This document shows positions 29,476 through 39,783 of a DNA stretch of 39,783 nucleotides, piece after piece. Position numbers and translations under genes: made by a program. The notes beneath the pieces are model-generated. The model did no database searches, was not told the origin of the DNA, and saw only the letters and a program-made list of their open reading frames with translations. The first letter of the stretch is position 1, and every line of letters starts with the position of its first letter. Source of the DNA: Gonium pectorale. Taxonomy: Eukaryota; Chlorophyta; Chlorophyceae; Chlamydomonadales; Volvocaceae. The stretch lies in assembly GCA_001584585.1 (NCBI GenBank), contig LSYV01000055.1, positions 741,516-781,298 on the forward strand, in the 5' to 3' direction.

Positions 29476-32400
29476 CCTGTACCGGTATTGGCTTGACCGT
29501 ATGGGCGTTTAATATTCATACATTGCCAAAGGAAGACCGGGCCTCCCAGGATGGAGGCGCGGGGTTTGCGTGGGGTTCGCGTGTTGCATGTCGTACCAAG
29601 TGCGCCAGGGGGATGTTAGTTGCGGGCGTGCCGGAGCATGCGTACGTGGGTGCCGTGTGCAGGGATGCCTGCCGGTGTCGGTGTCCTGAATGCCTGCCGC
29701 AAAGATGTGGCGGACTCTGCCCGAGCCACACTCAACGTGGCCGCTGCGCTCTGGTCCGTTACCCCGTGTGGTGCCTGCTGGCGGTTTCCAGCACTAGCAC
29801 GTGCTGCTGTGCGTAGCGGAGCGAAGTGCGTGGCTCTTGTTCTCAATTATCAATGCCGGCTTGGGTCATTGTTACGAAGCTTTGGTGTCTGATGGGGCTG
29901 ATGATTGCAGGTCGGGGGCTATCACTGCCAGGGGGATACACGGGGTACTCAAGGTTGGGGGGGACGCTGTGTGGTACGGATGATGGTGATGGGGTGGTTT
30001 TTGCGCAGCAGACGCCATACACGCTGAGCGGCAGTGCTGGCGTCGTTGTTGTCTATTAGCTCTTCGTGGTTGGTCTCGGGATGGCGCCTCAGTCGGTCAT
30101 CGTGTGCGGGACGTGGCTGTCGGTGTGTGGGGGTTCTCAGGGTCACCCCCCGGGCCACCCGCACGGGCGGCGTCTACTGCGGGGACGTGCGCGCGGGGAC
30201 ATTAGACGCGTTTCGTCCACTGTCGTTGGTCGTTGAAAGGACACGCCAGGTCTCGTTGGCGTGGCTTGACTCGCCGTGCGGAAGGAAAGCGCGCTGGGGA
30301 TTACAGACGACCAGACGATGTGCCTACGCCGGCTACTCGTGCTTTGGTAGCCTTGGATGTAAGGGGCGTGCGTGATGGTGATCGGGGTGTCGTCTCTGGA
30401 GTCCAGGTGGATGGATGGCACGCATCCATGTACTGGAGGTACTGGAGAGCAACCGGGTGGGTGGGTGGGTGGCTGCTGGGTGGGCGCATTCGACGCGCGT
30501 TTAGGGTGGGTGCCCCTTGCCGTAGTAGGTGTACTACTGCAGGTAGGGGGACGGCGAGGCAGGAACGAAAGCGAGTTGGTGCACGCTCCATAAAAGCATA
30601 GGGACGCTTGGTACGGCGACAGAAGTTGTATTGTCAACGAGACTTGCCGAGTATGAAACGTCAGGCAGCGGCGCGGGCGGAGCCGCTGACAGGCTTACCG
30701 CAGGTACAGGTGCTTGCCGCCACGGAACCGACAGCCGAGTAGTGCGAGTACCGGCTAGGATTCGATGCCAGGCGGCGGCGCCGCAGCCTCGAATGGCGTG
30801 CGCTAATGATGGTGGCGCGTGCAGCGTGCACCAGCATGCATGCCAAGCAATCGAGCGACGGCCCCCGTGCTTAACCCAGGCAGGTGACCTGTGGCAGGGC
30901 GCAAATGCCCGGGCACGCGGGCCGTGTGCACAACCATACGGCCCGCCGTCGAACAAGGCCAGCCGCGTCTGCGGAATCACTGACCCAGCCCCATCCCGAA
31001 GCCAGTACCAACTACGAGCGGCAGCCAGCGGAGACGCAGCGACGGGCTCACTGAGGGCTGCGCATTTAATACCGGTATCACCGATTGGTAAACTATGACC
31101 GCGATCCAGCACGTTGACGCGGTCGCAAGCACGAGTATGCTATCTTGTTGATACCAGCTGCCAGACTAAACAAAACGTGGAAGTCCAGTGCATTGATGGA
31201 GTGCACGGGAGGGAAAGGTTTCGTCGGGGGAGGTGGCGTCTTCCTTGAGTTGCGTTATGCTTTTGTGTTCAGGGGATGGTCACACAGCCGATTGCTGACA
31301 ACACCAAGTGTATCTATCTTTACCAACCGTTGACTGTGACTGGAACAGCAGTGCCCGGGAGCCGGGAGCGCGGGACTGAGAACCGTGCACGCTTGCGGCC
31401 CACGTGCACTCGACAAAAGCGTACAGTACTGACCTCACCCAAACACGGAAGGGGGTGCACATGTCTGACAGCAGGGCCGCGCGCATTGATCCCCCGACAG
31501 CGAACAGCCTGCTTGGGCGCAGCGACACCGGGTTAACAAAACCCGGGTTAACGAAAAAGCGCTGTAGGGCTCGCGACGTCCTACCTCGCTAAGCGTCCGG
31601 TCTGGTGGAAAGGGTGACAGGCGGCTCGAGCACTGCCAAGGAGCATACCCACAACACTTCCAACGAGGTAACCACGTAGTCACACCAACGCCCTGGTAAG
31701 CTGTTCCGGTCAGCACCGGGGGGAGGGCATCTGCTCGCTTACCTGGTTCGCCTGCCTGTTCTCGCACAGCCCGCCTGCCCTACTGGAAACGTTGCGCCTT
31801 CGGATGTGTATGTCCGTAGAGGTGTGGCTCCTGCACCTGCGGTTTACGATTTTCCGAGCAGCGCAAACACATGGGACTTACACAAGTGCATGGCCTTTAT
31901 TCGAGACTGCTTTGGGCTTTAAGCATCGTAACATGATTACTATTATGAAGGAGGCCCCGCCAGCTGCGGTAGGAGCCTACCTACAGGCTGTCTGGGATAC
32001 CAGGCACGCCACTCTTCGGCGTCAGGCGCTGAAGCGGGGTAGAGATGAGGACCATAACCCGCTCCCCCACCCCAATATTCGCAATTCGTCCATGGCCCCC
32101 CCAGCTTTGACGGACGTGTAACCCGCCAACTAACCTTGTTCTTCGGCGCACACTGGGCTACCTGTCGGCTTACAGTAACACGTTGGCTGGGAGCCGTGTA
32201 AAGCGACGACACAAGCGCGCTTCCGGCTAGGGGGCCAGCTGCCTCTGTCCGGCAAATCCTAACACGCTCGTCCAGATACTTACACCCTGGTTACGCCAAC
32301 TTCTCAGACGCATCTTCACAATATCCAACTACGCTCCAAACATCAGATGCGGCCATGTCACAACACGGAAATCTGGGTTGGCGTCGGGGACGTGATACTT

Positions 32401-34713
32401 GCACGCGACGTAATGCACACGCAGGAGCACGCTGTTTGCTTGCAGCTGTTACGAGCAGTACAATTTGAGTTTGATTTCAGCACGTACAGCAGGGGCAAAT
32501 TTAGAGTCAGCTCCAGAAAGTCGGAGGCTTGGAGTGCCGCGACCCTGGTGCATGACCGCGAAGGCGGAGCTGCGGGCGGCGGTGCGCGGAGGAACCCTCC
32601 GCCGCTAAGAGTTAGGTCACAGGAAGCCTGCTCATGGGTGACGTGCCGTCCCCGTGTTGAAGTCCTTGGTGGCGGGGTCATCTTTCTGTGCAGCTTTCAT
32701 GCCCGACACTCAGTTTATTGATCATATTTGAATTGGTCCGTCTGTGGGTGGGGGGTGCCCGGGCGGTGCCCCGGTCGCCATGGCGGTGGGGCAAGAAAAC
32801 GGGCTTGAAAACGCACGATAATTGCGATTGGCGACAGTATTCATGCGTAACCCGGGCGCATCCCTCAAACCCTCACGCTTCCTTCACATGTGTTGTTGAC
32901 ATGCCGCATGTCGTCGGCATGTCGCCCCACCGAATTCCATACATCCCAACATTTGATCCAAGTAGTACGCTTGACATCCATCACATCTTTTGTGTTTTTT
33001 TGCGGTTTTTTTTTGCAGAATCCGTGTTGCTCCCAATTTTTCAACGCCGCCGTAACTCGTAAGCGCCGACCACACCCAAGTGTAGTAATTGATAGTTTTA
33101 CTGTTCAGGTTGATAATATATGGCTTGAAGTCTGTCTGGAGCGCGGGAATGCCGGGCTGACGCCGCTCCGAATCCACAGGAAAGGCGCCCAGGGAGCCAG
33201 CCGACGAAGCGTCCTGACAAAGTGCAAAACGCGCTTATCGTCATACCATGGTACTAGCTTCACCATGACAGCGACACACTCACAAGTAATGAAACCCTGT
33301 CGCCCTCGCAATCAGTAACTCAGCTTGTCATGGTATAATAATAGTATCAGTTATTTACAAGGTGGCATCCGAGCGCGTCTTCAGTCGCCAAGTTGGCAGT
33401 CGTCCACGGCGTTCGCCCGTCGCCTTCCCGCCTTGCTTCACATTACGTCGGGCAGTATTACTCGTGTGAATATTTTACTTTTGGTAAGCGCGTAGTCCGC
33501 CCCTCAAGCTCTCCTCACACACATTACGATGCGCATGGTAGTTACTGCGTATCCTCCGCGCAGGTGCCGCCCGCTAAATGGAATTGCAGCACTGACGCAC
33601 TGCATTGTTGTGGATAGTCAACGACAACAGTCGCGCTTGCCAGAGCCGTTGCCGGGCGTGGCAGGTGCCCGCAAGGAGTGAGGAGTCCACCTCGGCTTTC
33701 AGCCCAAACCGCGCATCGACCACTGACCTTTGACAAAGCCCGACAGAGATCGGATTTGGGGCTCGGCCGGGGGCCTCGGCGGGGCGTTGCGCCACCGGGT
33801 CCCCTGCCCTGATGGCACTGGCCGCCGGCCCTTGACCAGCCGCACCTTACTTGCCAGCCAATAGCACCTCAGCCCTCCTTAAAACAAAGTACCTGGTCGA
33901 TTGCCGAGGCCCTTCAGCTGCTGTCCGTGATAGCGGTCGGCGATGCCAGCTGCGCCGCCAGCACGTCCTGGCGGCGACAGCTGCCGCGCCGGCGAGGGGG
34001 GCTTGGGCGCCGTCGACGCGCCCATCCCGTGCTTGCGGCAGCTATGGGCCCCATGCCATGATGCTAAGGATCCCATGGGCCCCACAGACCCACCAGCCCC
34101 CACGGACCCGGCACAGCGCGCTGCGGCGGCGGAACGGGGGCGGTGGCGGGGCTGGGGCGGCTGCGGAGCTGTCGCGGAGGTGCCCGGCGGGAGCAGCGAA
34201 GCATCAGCGTTGCAGCCGCCGCAGCCATTGCTGCTGCCACCGTCGCAAGCTCAAGCAGCAGCCATTCAATGGGGAGGAGTGATGGAGGGGCGGGCAGCGC
34301 GCCAAGGGGCGCTGCAACAGCAGCGGTCACCTGGCGCAACGCAGCACGGGCAGGGGGGCCGGACGATGCTCGCCCCCGGCGCTCCGGCGGGGGGCGCTTG
34401 CCCCTCGCGCCTCCTGCCGCCGCCTGCCCCGGCTGCGCCTGCGGCGCCCGCGGGGGGCGTTAAGCCTGGCAGCGGAGGCGGCATGCGGCAGCGGTGCAGC
34501 CGTGGGGCCGCCGGCGAGCCTGCCGCTCCGGTCGTGGCGGACGCGCCGGCGGCCGCTGGCGTCTCCGCAGGCGGCCCCGGCGGCCGCCGCCGCAGCGCGG
34601 GTGGCGATCCTGGGGGACGGCTGCCTGCCGCAGGTGACGCAGCCGCTACGGCCCCCTCGGCTGCGGCTTCCCACTGGCGGCCGGACCCGTCGGCGCCTCG
34701 CCCCGCGGCTGGC

Positions 34714-37700
34714 ATGCCCCTCCCCGGATGCCGTGTCGCTCCACCGGCGCTGTGGGACGGCTTCTCCGCGGCTGGGAAACCCACGGCGGGGCGGGGACGC
34801 GGGCGCTCACCCATTGCTTCCTCCGCGTCCTTGCAGCTACTGCTGCCGCTGCTGCCGCTGGTGTGGCTGGGGCTGTGGCTGGCGGCCTTGGCTCCGCCCG
34901 CTGCGGCGCTGGACCCGCCGCCGTACTACTGCGAGCAGCGCGCCCCGCAGCAGCAGCTGCTGGGTGGCACCTGTCCGCTGTGCGACCTGGACAACACGTG
35001 CTCGGTGAGGGGACGAGAGGGGAGGGCCGGGGCAGGGGGCCGGGGCGGGGCGGGGCGGCTGGCAGGGGGAGGGGGCGGCTTCGCGTGCGCGCGTGTGTAT
35101 CGTGGCGACGTGCAAAGTAACTGCGTGCGTGCTGCAATGACGGTGTTGACGGCTGCCGCCTCGAAACGATTACGAAGGCATGTGGTTGACACGGATAATC
35201 GTGTGAGAGCGGGCCCTGCCAGGCCGTTTGCCCGCCGAGGCGCACGGCCATGACCATCGGCGGGCCCCGAGAGTGACACCCGATGTGACGATAGTAAGGT
35301 CTGAATGAAGGGCTCCCCTGCCTGGGGGAGGGGCAGGGCATGGGCAGGTCCCGAAGCGCCCCCCGTGCAAGGGCAGGCCATGCGGCGTTGCCGCCTTGGC
35401 GCATAGCCGTAGGACACTAGTGGGCGCATAGCCGTGCGACACCAGTGGGCGTCGGGAATGACACCCTGGCGGGTGGTGAGAGACGGGTTCGGCCCGTCGC
35501 CGTGACGGGCCGATGGTCTGGGCGGGCAGACTGAAGAGCCGCGCGGCCGCGGACGGGTCCACGGCAAAACGCCCCACAGCCGGCATCCCATCCCATCCAG
35601 TGTTTGCACCCGCCATGCAGCACGGCGCGCCCGATGCCCGTAGCCGTGCGAGGGGGTTGTGGCCGCCGTACGGGTACGGCGGCGTCGCCGCCTGCTGCTG
35701 GTTCGGGCGCGCCAGGGGCCACGGCCCAGGACCAATCCGCACCGAGGTGGCGAGCCTCCTCGGCTAGCCTGGCCGCAGCAGCCGCACCTCCCGCCTCGCT
35801 GGCTGGAGTGCCATCTCCCCGTGCCCCGTGCCCTCCTCGTCGGCAGGGGCTGGGGCTAGGCACAGCTGTCGTCCCTACCTCGCCGCCATCACCCCAAGAC
35901 ACACACACACACACACACCGTATGCGTTGTTCCTTTTCAACACACACCGTATACAAAACACGCCTGGCCGCCCCCGCACGCCGTCCCCGCAGGAGCTCCA
36001 AGACTCGCAGATCGCCGACTACTACTACTCCGACATGCGGCTGTGCACGCTGCCCGACACGCCCGCCACGTCGGGCCTGCCGCTCATGAAGATGGACGCC
36101 GGCAGCATCTGCGCCGGGACCATGGTGGGTGGGCTGGCTAATGGGCTGGCTGAAGAGCTGGAGGGCTGGAGGGCTGGAGGGCTGGAGGGCTGGAGGGCTG
36201 GAGGGCTGGAAGGCTGGAGGGCTGGAGGGCTGGAGGGCTGGAGGGCTGGAGGGCTGGAGGGCTGGAGGGCTGGAGGGCTGGAGGGCTGGAGGGCTGGAGG
36301 GCTGGGTGGCTGGGTGGCTGGAGGGCTGGAGGGCTGGAGGGCTGGAGGGCTGTGCGTTGACGGTGGGGTCGCGGAGGCGCAAGAGTGGCCGTTGGCATGA
36401 TGGCAGCAGTGAAGGGCATGGCGAGTTTGCTGGTGTACGTGGCAGCAGAGTGGGGGCCCTGGGGCCGGGTCCGTTGGGCCCTTGCACAGGGCGTTGGGAC
36501 GGCGTGCTGCGGTGCGGGGGCTGGGTGCGGCGATGGGTGGGTACGAGGGTCGGAGCGGGTCGTTGGCGGTGGCGGTGGCTGTGGTGTGGCGCAAAGGAGT
36601 CAGGCATCCGTTGGCTGGGTGGGCCCCTCCTTTGAGGAGGCCCAGAGGGACGGAGGCCTAGGGGGACGCCGCGTTCTCGCACCCGCGCGGATGAGGCATG
36701 AACTCCATCCCCCTCCCTCACTCGGCCCCCTCAGCCCTCACCTCGACCTCAACCTGGATCTCAACCTCCGCCCGGGCCGCCTCCCCCCCACACCCCGGCC
36801 CACACCCCCAGGGCGTTCGCACCTTCTCTCTCATACCCGAGGGCGCCGCCAACGCCACCGCCGCGGCCCCGGCCGGCACGGCCTTTGTCTTCATGTCCCG
36901 CAACGGCCGCCGGCTGTACGTCACGCTCCAGCTGCGTTGCGGCATGCTGTTCAGCACCGACGAGGCCTTCCAACAAGAGGCCGGCCGGCGCACCGTGTCC
37001 GTACTAGTGTGGCGCGACGCCGGCCCCGCCGTACAGCCGTCGTACGTCGATGTGCTGTATGCATCCGGGCTGTACGGCTGCTACACGCTGTCGGTGGGGC
37101 TGGGGGCGGTGTGCGACGCGGCCGCGGGCGCGCGCTTCAACCCCAGCCCCAACGGTCCCGACGCCTCGCCCTGCCTGTGCCCCGAGGCGCCCGGCGGCAA
37201 CGCCACGAGGCCGTGCGCGCCCGTGGACCTCAGCCAGGCCGAGTCGGTGTTTGTGGGCGTGCAGGTGCGGAGTACGGGAGCTGCGAGGGGCGGCGAGGCG
37301 GGGTCCGGGGGAGAGAGGAGCGGGGTGGGGCAGGGCGCGGGTGTGGGGGAGAGTGGCGCTAACTTGAAGAGGTGAGGGGGGCGCGGGGGCTACTGCAACA
37401 CGCACGCGATTCAGTGCCGAATCGCCGATTCAGTGCTGAGTTGAAGAGGTGAGGGGTTCGCGGGGGATAGGGGATAGGGGCGCAATGGTCACGCGCTTCA
37501 GTGCCGAAGTCGCTGCGACGGGCCGCTGCCATTACCGGTGGCGGTAGAGGAGGGCGGGTGCGGCATGGACCGGCATGGCCAGAGGGAGAGGAGGGGAGGG
37601 GAAGGAGAGCGCTTGCAGGGGCGGGGGATGAGGCGCAGGAGCAGGTTACCGGTCGTGCGTCTGGGCACCTGGGGATATGGAAAACGAGTGGGATGGGGGG

Positions 37701-39783
37701 TATCGTTGCGAGCCACTCGTGCTCCACGGAAATATGGCAACGCTCTTGGCAACGAGCGCGGGCGCGGGCGTGGGTCAGGCTTGCAGGGGGGACTAGGGTT
37801 TAGGGGGCCAGAGGTTTCCCCTATCCTGTCCCTCTGCCCGGCCCCAAAGGTCCACGGACCGCACCCGGCTCCACCCGCTCGGCACTAACCCACCATGCCC
37901 ACCCGATGCCCCCCCCCCCAACTCCTCCCCTCCCCCCCAGGTCAAGCTGGCCTTCTTTGCGGGAGCCCCTACTAGCATGCAGCTGCCGGCGGGGGCGGAC
38001 AAGTGCGCGCGCGGCAGAGTGCAGGTGGGCAGCCGGGCGGCCGGGGAAGGGCCCGGGGTGCTGGTGCTGATGCTAGTGCGGGGGCGGGAGGGCGGGTCCT
38101 GCGGCGGCGGCCGGCCGGTCGGTGCGGTCCCGTGCGGCGGCTGAGGCTTCGCGCGGTCTTGGATCCCCCCCCGCGGGCGCAGCCAGGCCTGGCCGCGGCG
38201 CCGCGGGTCCCGGGTGGCGGATACAGTGTGGGAGTTGGTGTAGACGTAGGTGGGTGATGGAGAAGACGGGGAATAAGGAGGTTGCAAAGGGTTTCTCCGC
38301 TGGGCAGGGGCGGGCGGGGGATCGGCGAAGCAGGGAGGGCGGCGGCTGGTGGTGTGGCACAGGGGTGGGTAGGGGGTGCAGCAGGCGGCACTGGAGCGGG
38401 CGGCATTTGCAGCGACGGATGGAGCCCAGCGGCCGGAAGGGCGGCGGCGCCTGCACGATATACGGAGCGGCGCCTGTGCCCCTACCTATTCTTGCCTCAT
38501 CTCGACCGCCACCTGGATGCCGCCCCGGGGGGCGTTCCCCGGCTGTGCCGCGCTAAACAGCAGCCGGTAAGCGGTTCACCGCGTCGCCCTCGGCCCCCCT
38601 TTACGCGCCCCCTCCCCCCTCCCCCCCTCCCCCCATCCCCCGCCCTTTCCGCGCCCCCTCCCCCCCGCGGGTGTGCAGGCGTACGTGCTGCGGGACGACG
38701 CGACGGGGGCGGTCGGCGCCCAGGAGTTTGGACTGCCCGACTGCAGGTACCATGCCGTGCCGTACCGTGCCGTGCCGTACCGTGCCGTACGGCGTGGGCG
38801 GGGGCCTGGGTGGCCCCCGAAGGGGACGCGACCGCCGCTGGTCGGGCGTGCGGCGATGTCGATTGCGGCTGGTGCGGCCCGCCTGGTTCTCTGTGCTCTG
38901 CTGTCCAGGCCCCCAGGCCCCAGGAGGATGTGTCCAGCGGGGGGTGGTAAGAAACGGAAGGAGCAGACGCGTACAGCTTACGTTAAGGGCTACGCGTTGG
39001 ACGCGTGCGGTCGGCCGGCCAGCACGGGCGTAGGCTGTTGGGTCGTCATGTTGCAGTACACACAGGCCCTTTTCGGGGGCTACGGTGGTGATCGCCGCCG
39101 AAGTAACATGCAGGGACATCACCCCTTCGACTGACTCTGGAGCTGGGTCCTACAACGACGCCATCATTTTCGCGCTTACGCTCGTCGTGTGCGTTTTCCT
39201 TTTCAACACAGGCCTTTTGGCACCGTGCATACATGTGCAAACCCTCCGCCCGGATGGAGTCGTTTTGATCTCTTGCCGCGATCCCGTGCCCCGTCAGATA
39301 CTCTCCGTCGCCGCCGCCGCCGCCGCCCTTCCCGCCGCCACCCTCGCCGCCGTCGCCGCGCCCGCCGCGGCCCAGCCCGCCGCCGCCCCCGCCCCTGCCG
39401 CCCGCCAACCGCTTCGCCATCACCATCAACAGCGCCGGCAAGCTGCCGCCCACGCTGTGCGGCCCGCTCAACGAGACGATGAACTACCTGCTGAGCGATC
39501 CCGTACTGTCGTACACGTACCTGCCAGTGTACAGCTGTACGGTGACCGATTCCGTACAGATTCGCACGGGATCCATCGTGTTCCTGGAGCTCACGTTCTT
39601 CTACGGCGAGGCCTCGCGGTACTTTGCGCAGATGCTGGTCGGCCCTACGAACAACTCCCTCTTGCAACCGACAACCGTAAACGGTAGCAGCGGCAGCGGT
39701 AGCAACGGCAACAGCAGCAGTACGGCAATGGCCACGATGGGCACCGGCGGCCTCAACGGCCGCAGCCGTGCCGCCGAGCTCAT
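34714..39783 (+). CDS. Pro-rich rod extracellular matrix protein (pherophorin-like layout), incomplete
   Basis: Supported coding exons are 34837-35004 (perhaps open back to an in-frame ATG at 34714), 35993-36124, 36812-37264, 37941-38024, 38679-38746 and 39298 to beyond the window end. Phases agree throughout. The first exon encodes a strongly hydrophobic stretch (LLLPLLPLVWLGLW) ending PPAAA-LD, a signal peptide or anchor. A Cys-rich domain of about 310 residues follows (motifs CPLCDLDNTC, RLCTLPDTP, GLYGCYTLSVGLG, CLCPEAP, KCARGRVQ), with N-glycosylation sequons (NAT twice). Then comes a Ser/Pro rod of about 40 residues (PPPPPP, SPPSP), then a second domain starting FAITINSAGKL with sequons NET and NNS, then a Ser/Gly/Asn tail that leaves the window. 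The domain-rod-domain layout is that of volvocine wall glycoproteins, but the usual pherophorin Cys pattern was not recognised. The 5' end is uncertain and the 3' end is missing. Confidence 0.75.
35899..35948. repeat. (CA)n microsatellite plus dispersed 28-nt element
   Basis: A CA run of about 20 nt leads into CGTATGCGTTGTTCCTTTTC and a second short CA run, in the first intron of the wall-protein gene. It matches the copies in the MIF4G intron near 23.4 kb. Confidence 0.8.
36160..36352. repeat. Minisatellite, GGAGGGCT octamer x about 24
   Basis: About 24 octamer units, with one GGAAGGCT and two GGGTGGCT variants, start 36 nt after the donor at 36124 in a wall-protein intron. Because 8 is not a multiple of 3, all frames stay open and give spurious repetitive proteins on both strands. 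Confidence 0.95.
38754..38792. repeat. CCGTGCCGTA-type pentamer repeat
   Basis: Alternating CCGTG and CCGTA pentamers begin 7 nt after the donor of the wall-protein exon at 38679-38746. The same CCGTAC core recurs elsewhere in the window. Confidence 0.75.
39153..39212. repeat. Dispersed element copy in the last wall-protein intron
   Basis: 39153-39195 matches 23502-23544 at 39 of 43 positions. Both contain TTCGCGCTTACGCTCGTCGT. The match continues into the shared TGCGTT...CTTTTCAACACA block. The copy ends about 85 nt before the exon acceptor. Confidence 0.85.

Larger units (their letters stand above)
28599..34713. other. Large gene-poor region
   Basis: No gene could be supported across about 6 kb. 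The first 0.9 kb may be the 3' untranslated region of the MIF4G gene. From about 30 kb to 33.6 kb the sequence is less GC-rich, with AT-rich patches near 33000-33120 and 33320-33360. A T-rich stretch ending TTTTTTTTGCAG (near 33020) looks like a splice acceptor, but no coding exon with recognisable protein motifs follows. The last 0.8 kb (33943-34713) is very GC-rich and open in the frame of the downstream wall-protein gene. Confidence 0.55.

Noticed and set aside
31792..32121. 109-residue plus-strand frame in the gene-poor region
   Set aside because: The composition looks protein-like in places, but I recognise no family, and no flanking exons or start context support it.
32884..33318. Frames on both strands around an AT-rich segment with a strong acceptor-like TTTTTTTTGCAG
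   Set aside because: No donor/acceptor chain or known protein motif could be built around it; low complexity explains the acceptor-like tract.
36025..36594. Repetitive Pro/Ser/Leu/Gln and Gly/Trp/Arg open frames on both strands
   Set aside because: They are translations of the GGAGGGCT minisatellite, open in all frames because the unit length is not a multiple of three.

Overview
The window is nuclear DNA from a green alga of the Chlamydomonadales (Chlamydomonas/volvocine type). The grounds are GC-rich coding sequence, many short introns with GTGAGN/GTGNGN donors and CAG acceptors, TGTAA polyadenylation-type motifs, an SF-assemblin gene (basal-body root fibre protein), and a Ser/Pro-rod extracellular matrix protein. 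Abundant G/C-rich micro- and minisatellites in the introns fit the same group. No bacterial operon, prophage, CRISPR array or viral gene was seen. A run of 78 Ns (10904-10981) is an assembly gap inside an intron.

Five spliced genes could be rebuilt exon by exon, each with consistent phase at every junction. (1) Minus strand, 5030 to 2337: 6 exons, 271 aa, a secreted protein with a reeler-like beta-sandwich domain and a Ser/Pro-rich basic tail. (2) Minus strand, 17570 to 7334: 15 exons, 638 aa, a secreted papain-family cysteine protease with a long extra N-terminal domain, as in the insect 26/29-kDa proteinases and Dictyostelium cfaD. (3) Plus strand, 18608 to 21194: 10 exons, 277 aa, SF-assemblin. 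(4) Plus strand, 22306 to 28598: 11 exons, 633 aa, an F-box-like N-terminus followed by two MIF4G domains, an unusual combination. (5) Plus strand, about 34714 to beyond the window end: a Cys-rich extracellular domain joined by a Pro-rich rod to a second domain, incomplete at both ends.

Gene-free or unassigned stretches are 1-2336, 5031-7333, 17571-18607 (divergent promoter of protease and SF-assemblin), 21195-22305 and 28599-34713. The last is the largest and has no recognisable gene.

The genes do not form one pathway. Three encode secreted or extracellular proteins (reeler-like protein, protease, Pro-rich wall protein). SF-assemblin is cytoskeletal and the MIF4G protein is probably an RNA/translation scaffold. 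The most interesting items are the F-box/MIF4G/MIF4G protein, the reeler-like secreted protein, and a short dispersed intronic element shared by genes 4 and 5. All exon models come from reading splice signals and protein similarity by eye; no database search or transcript was available.
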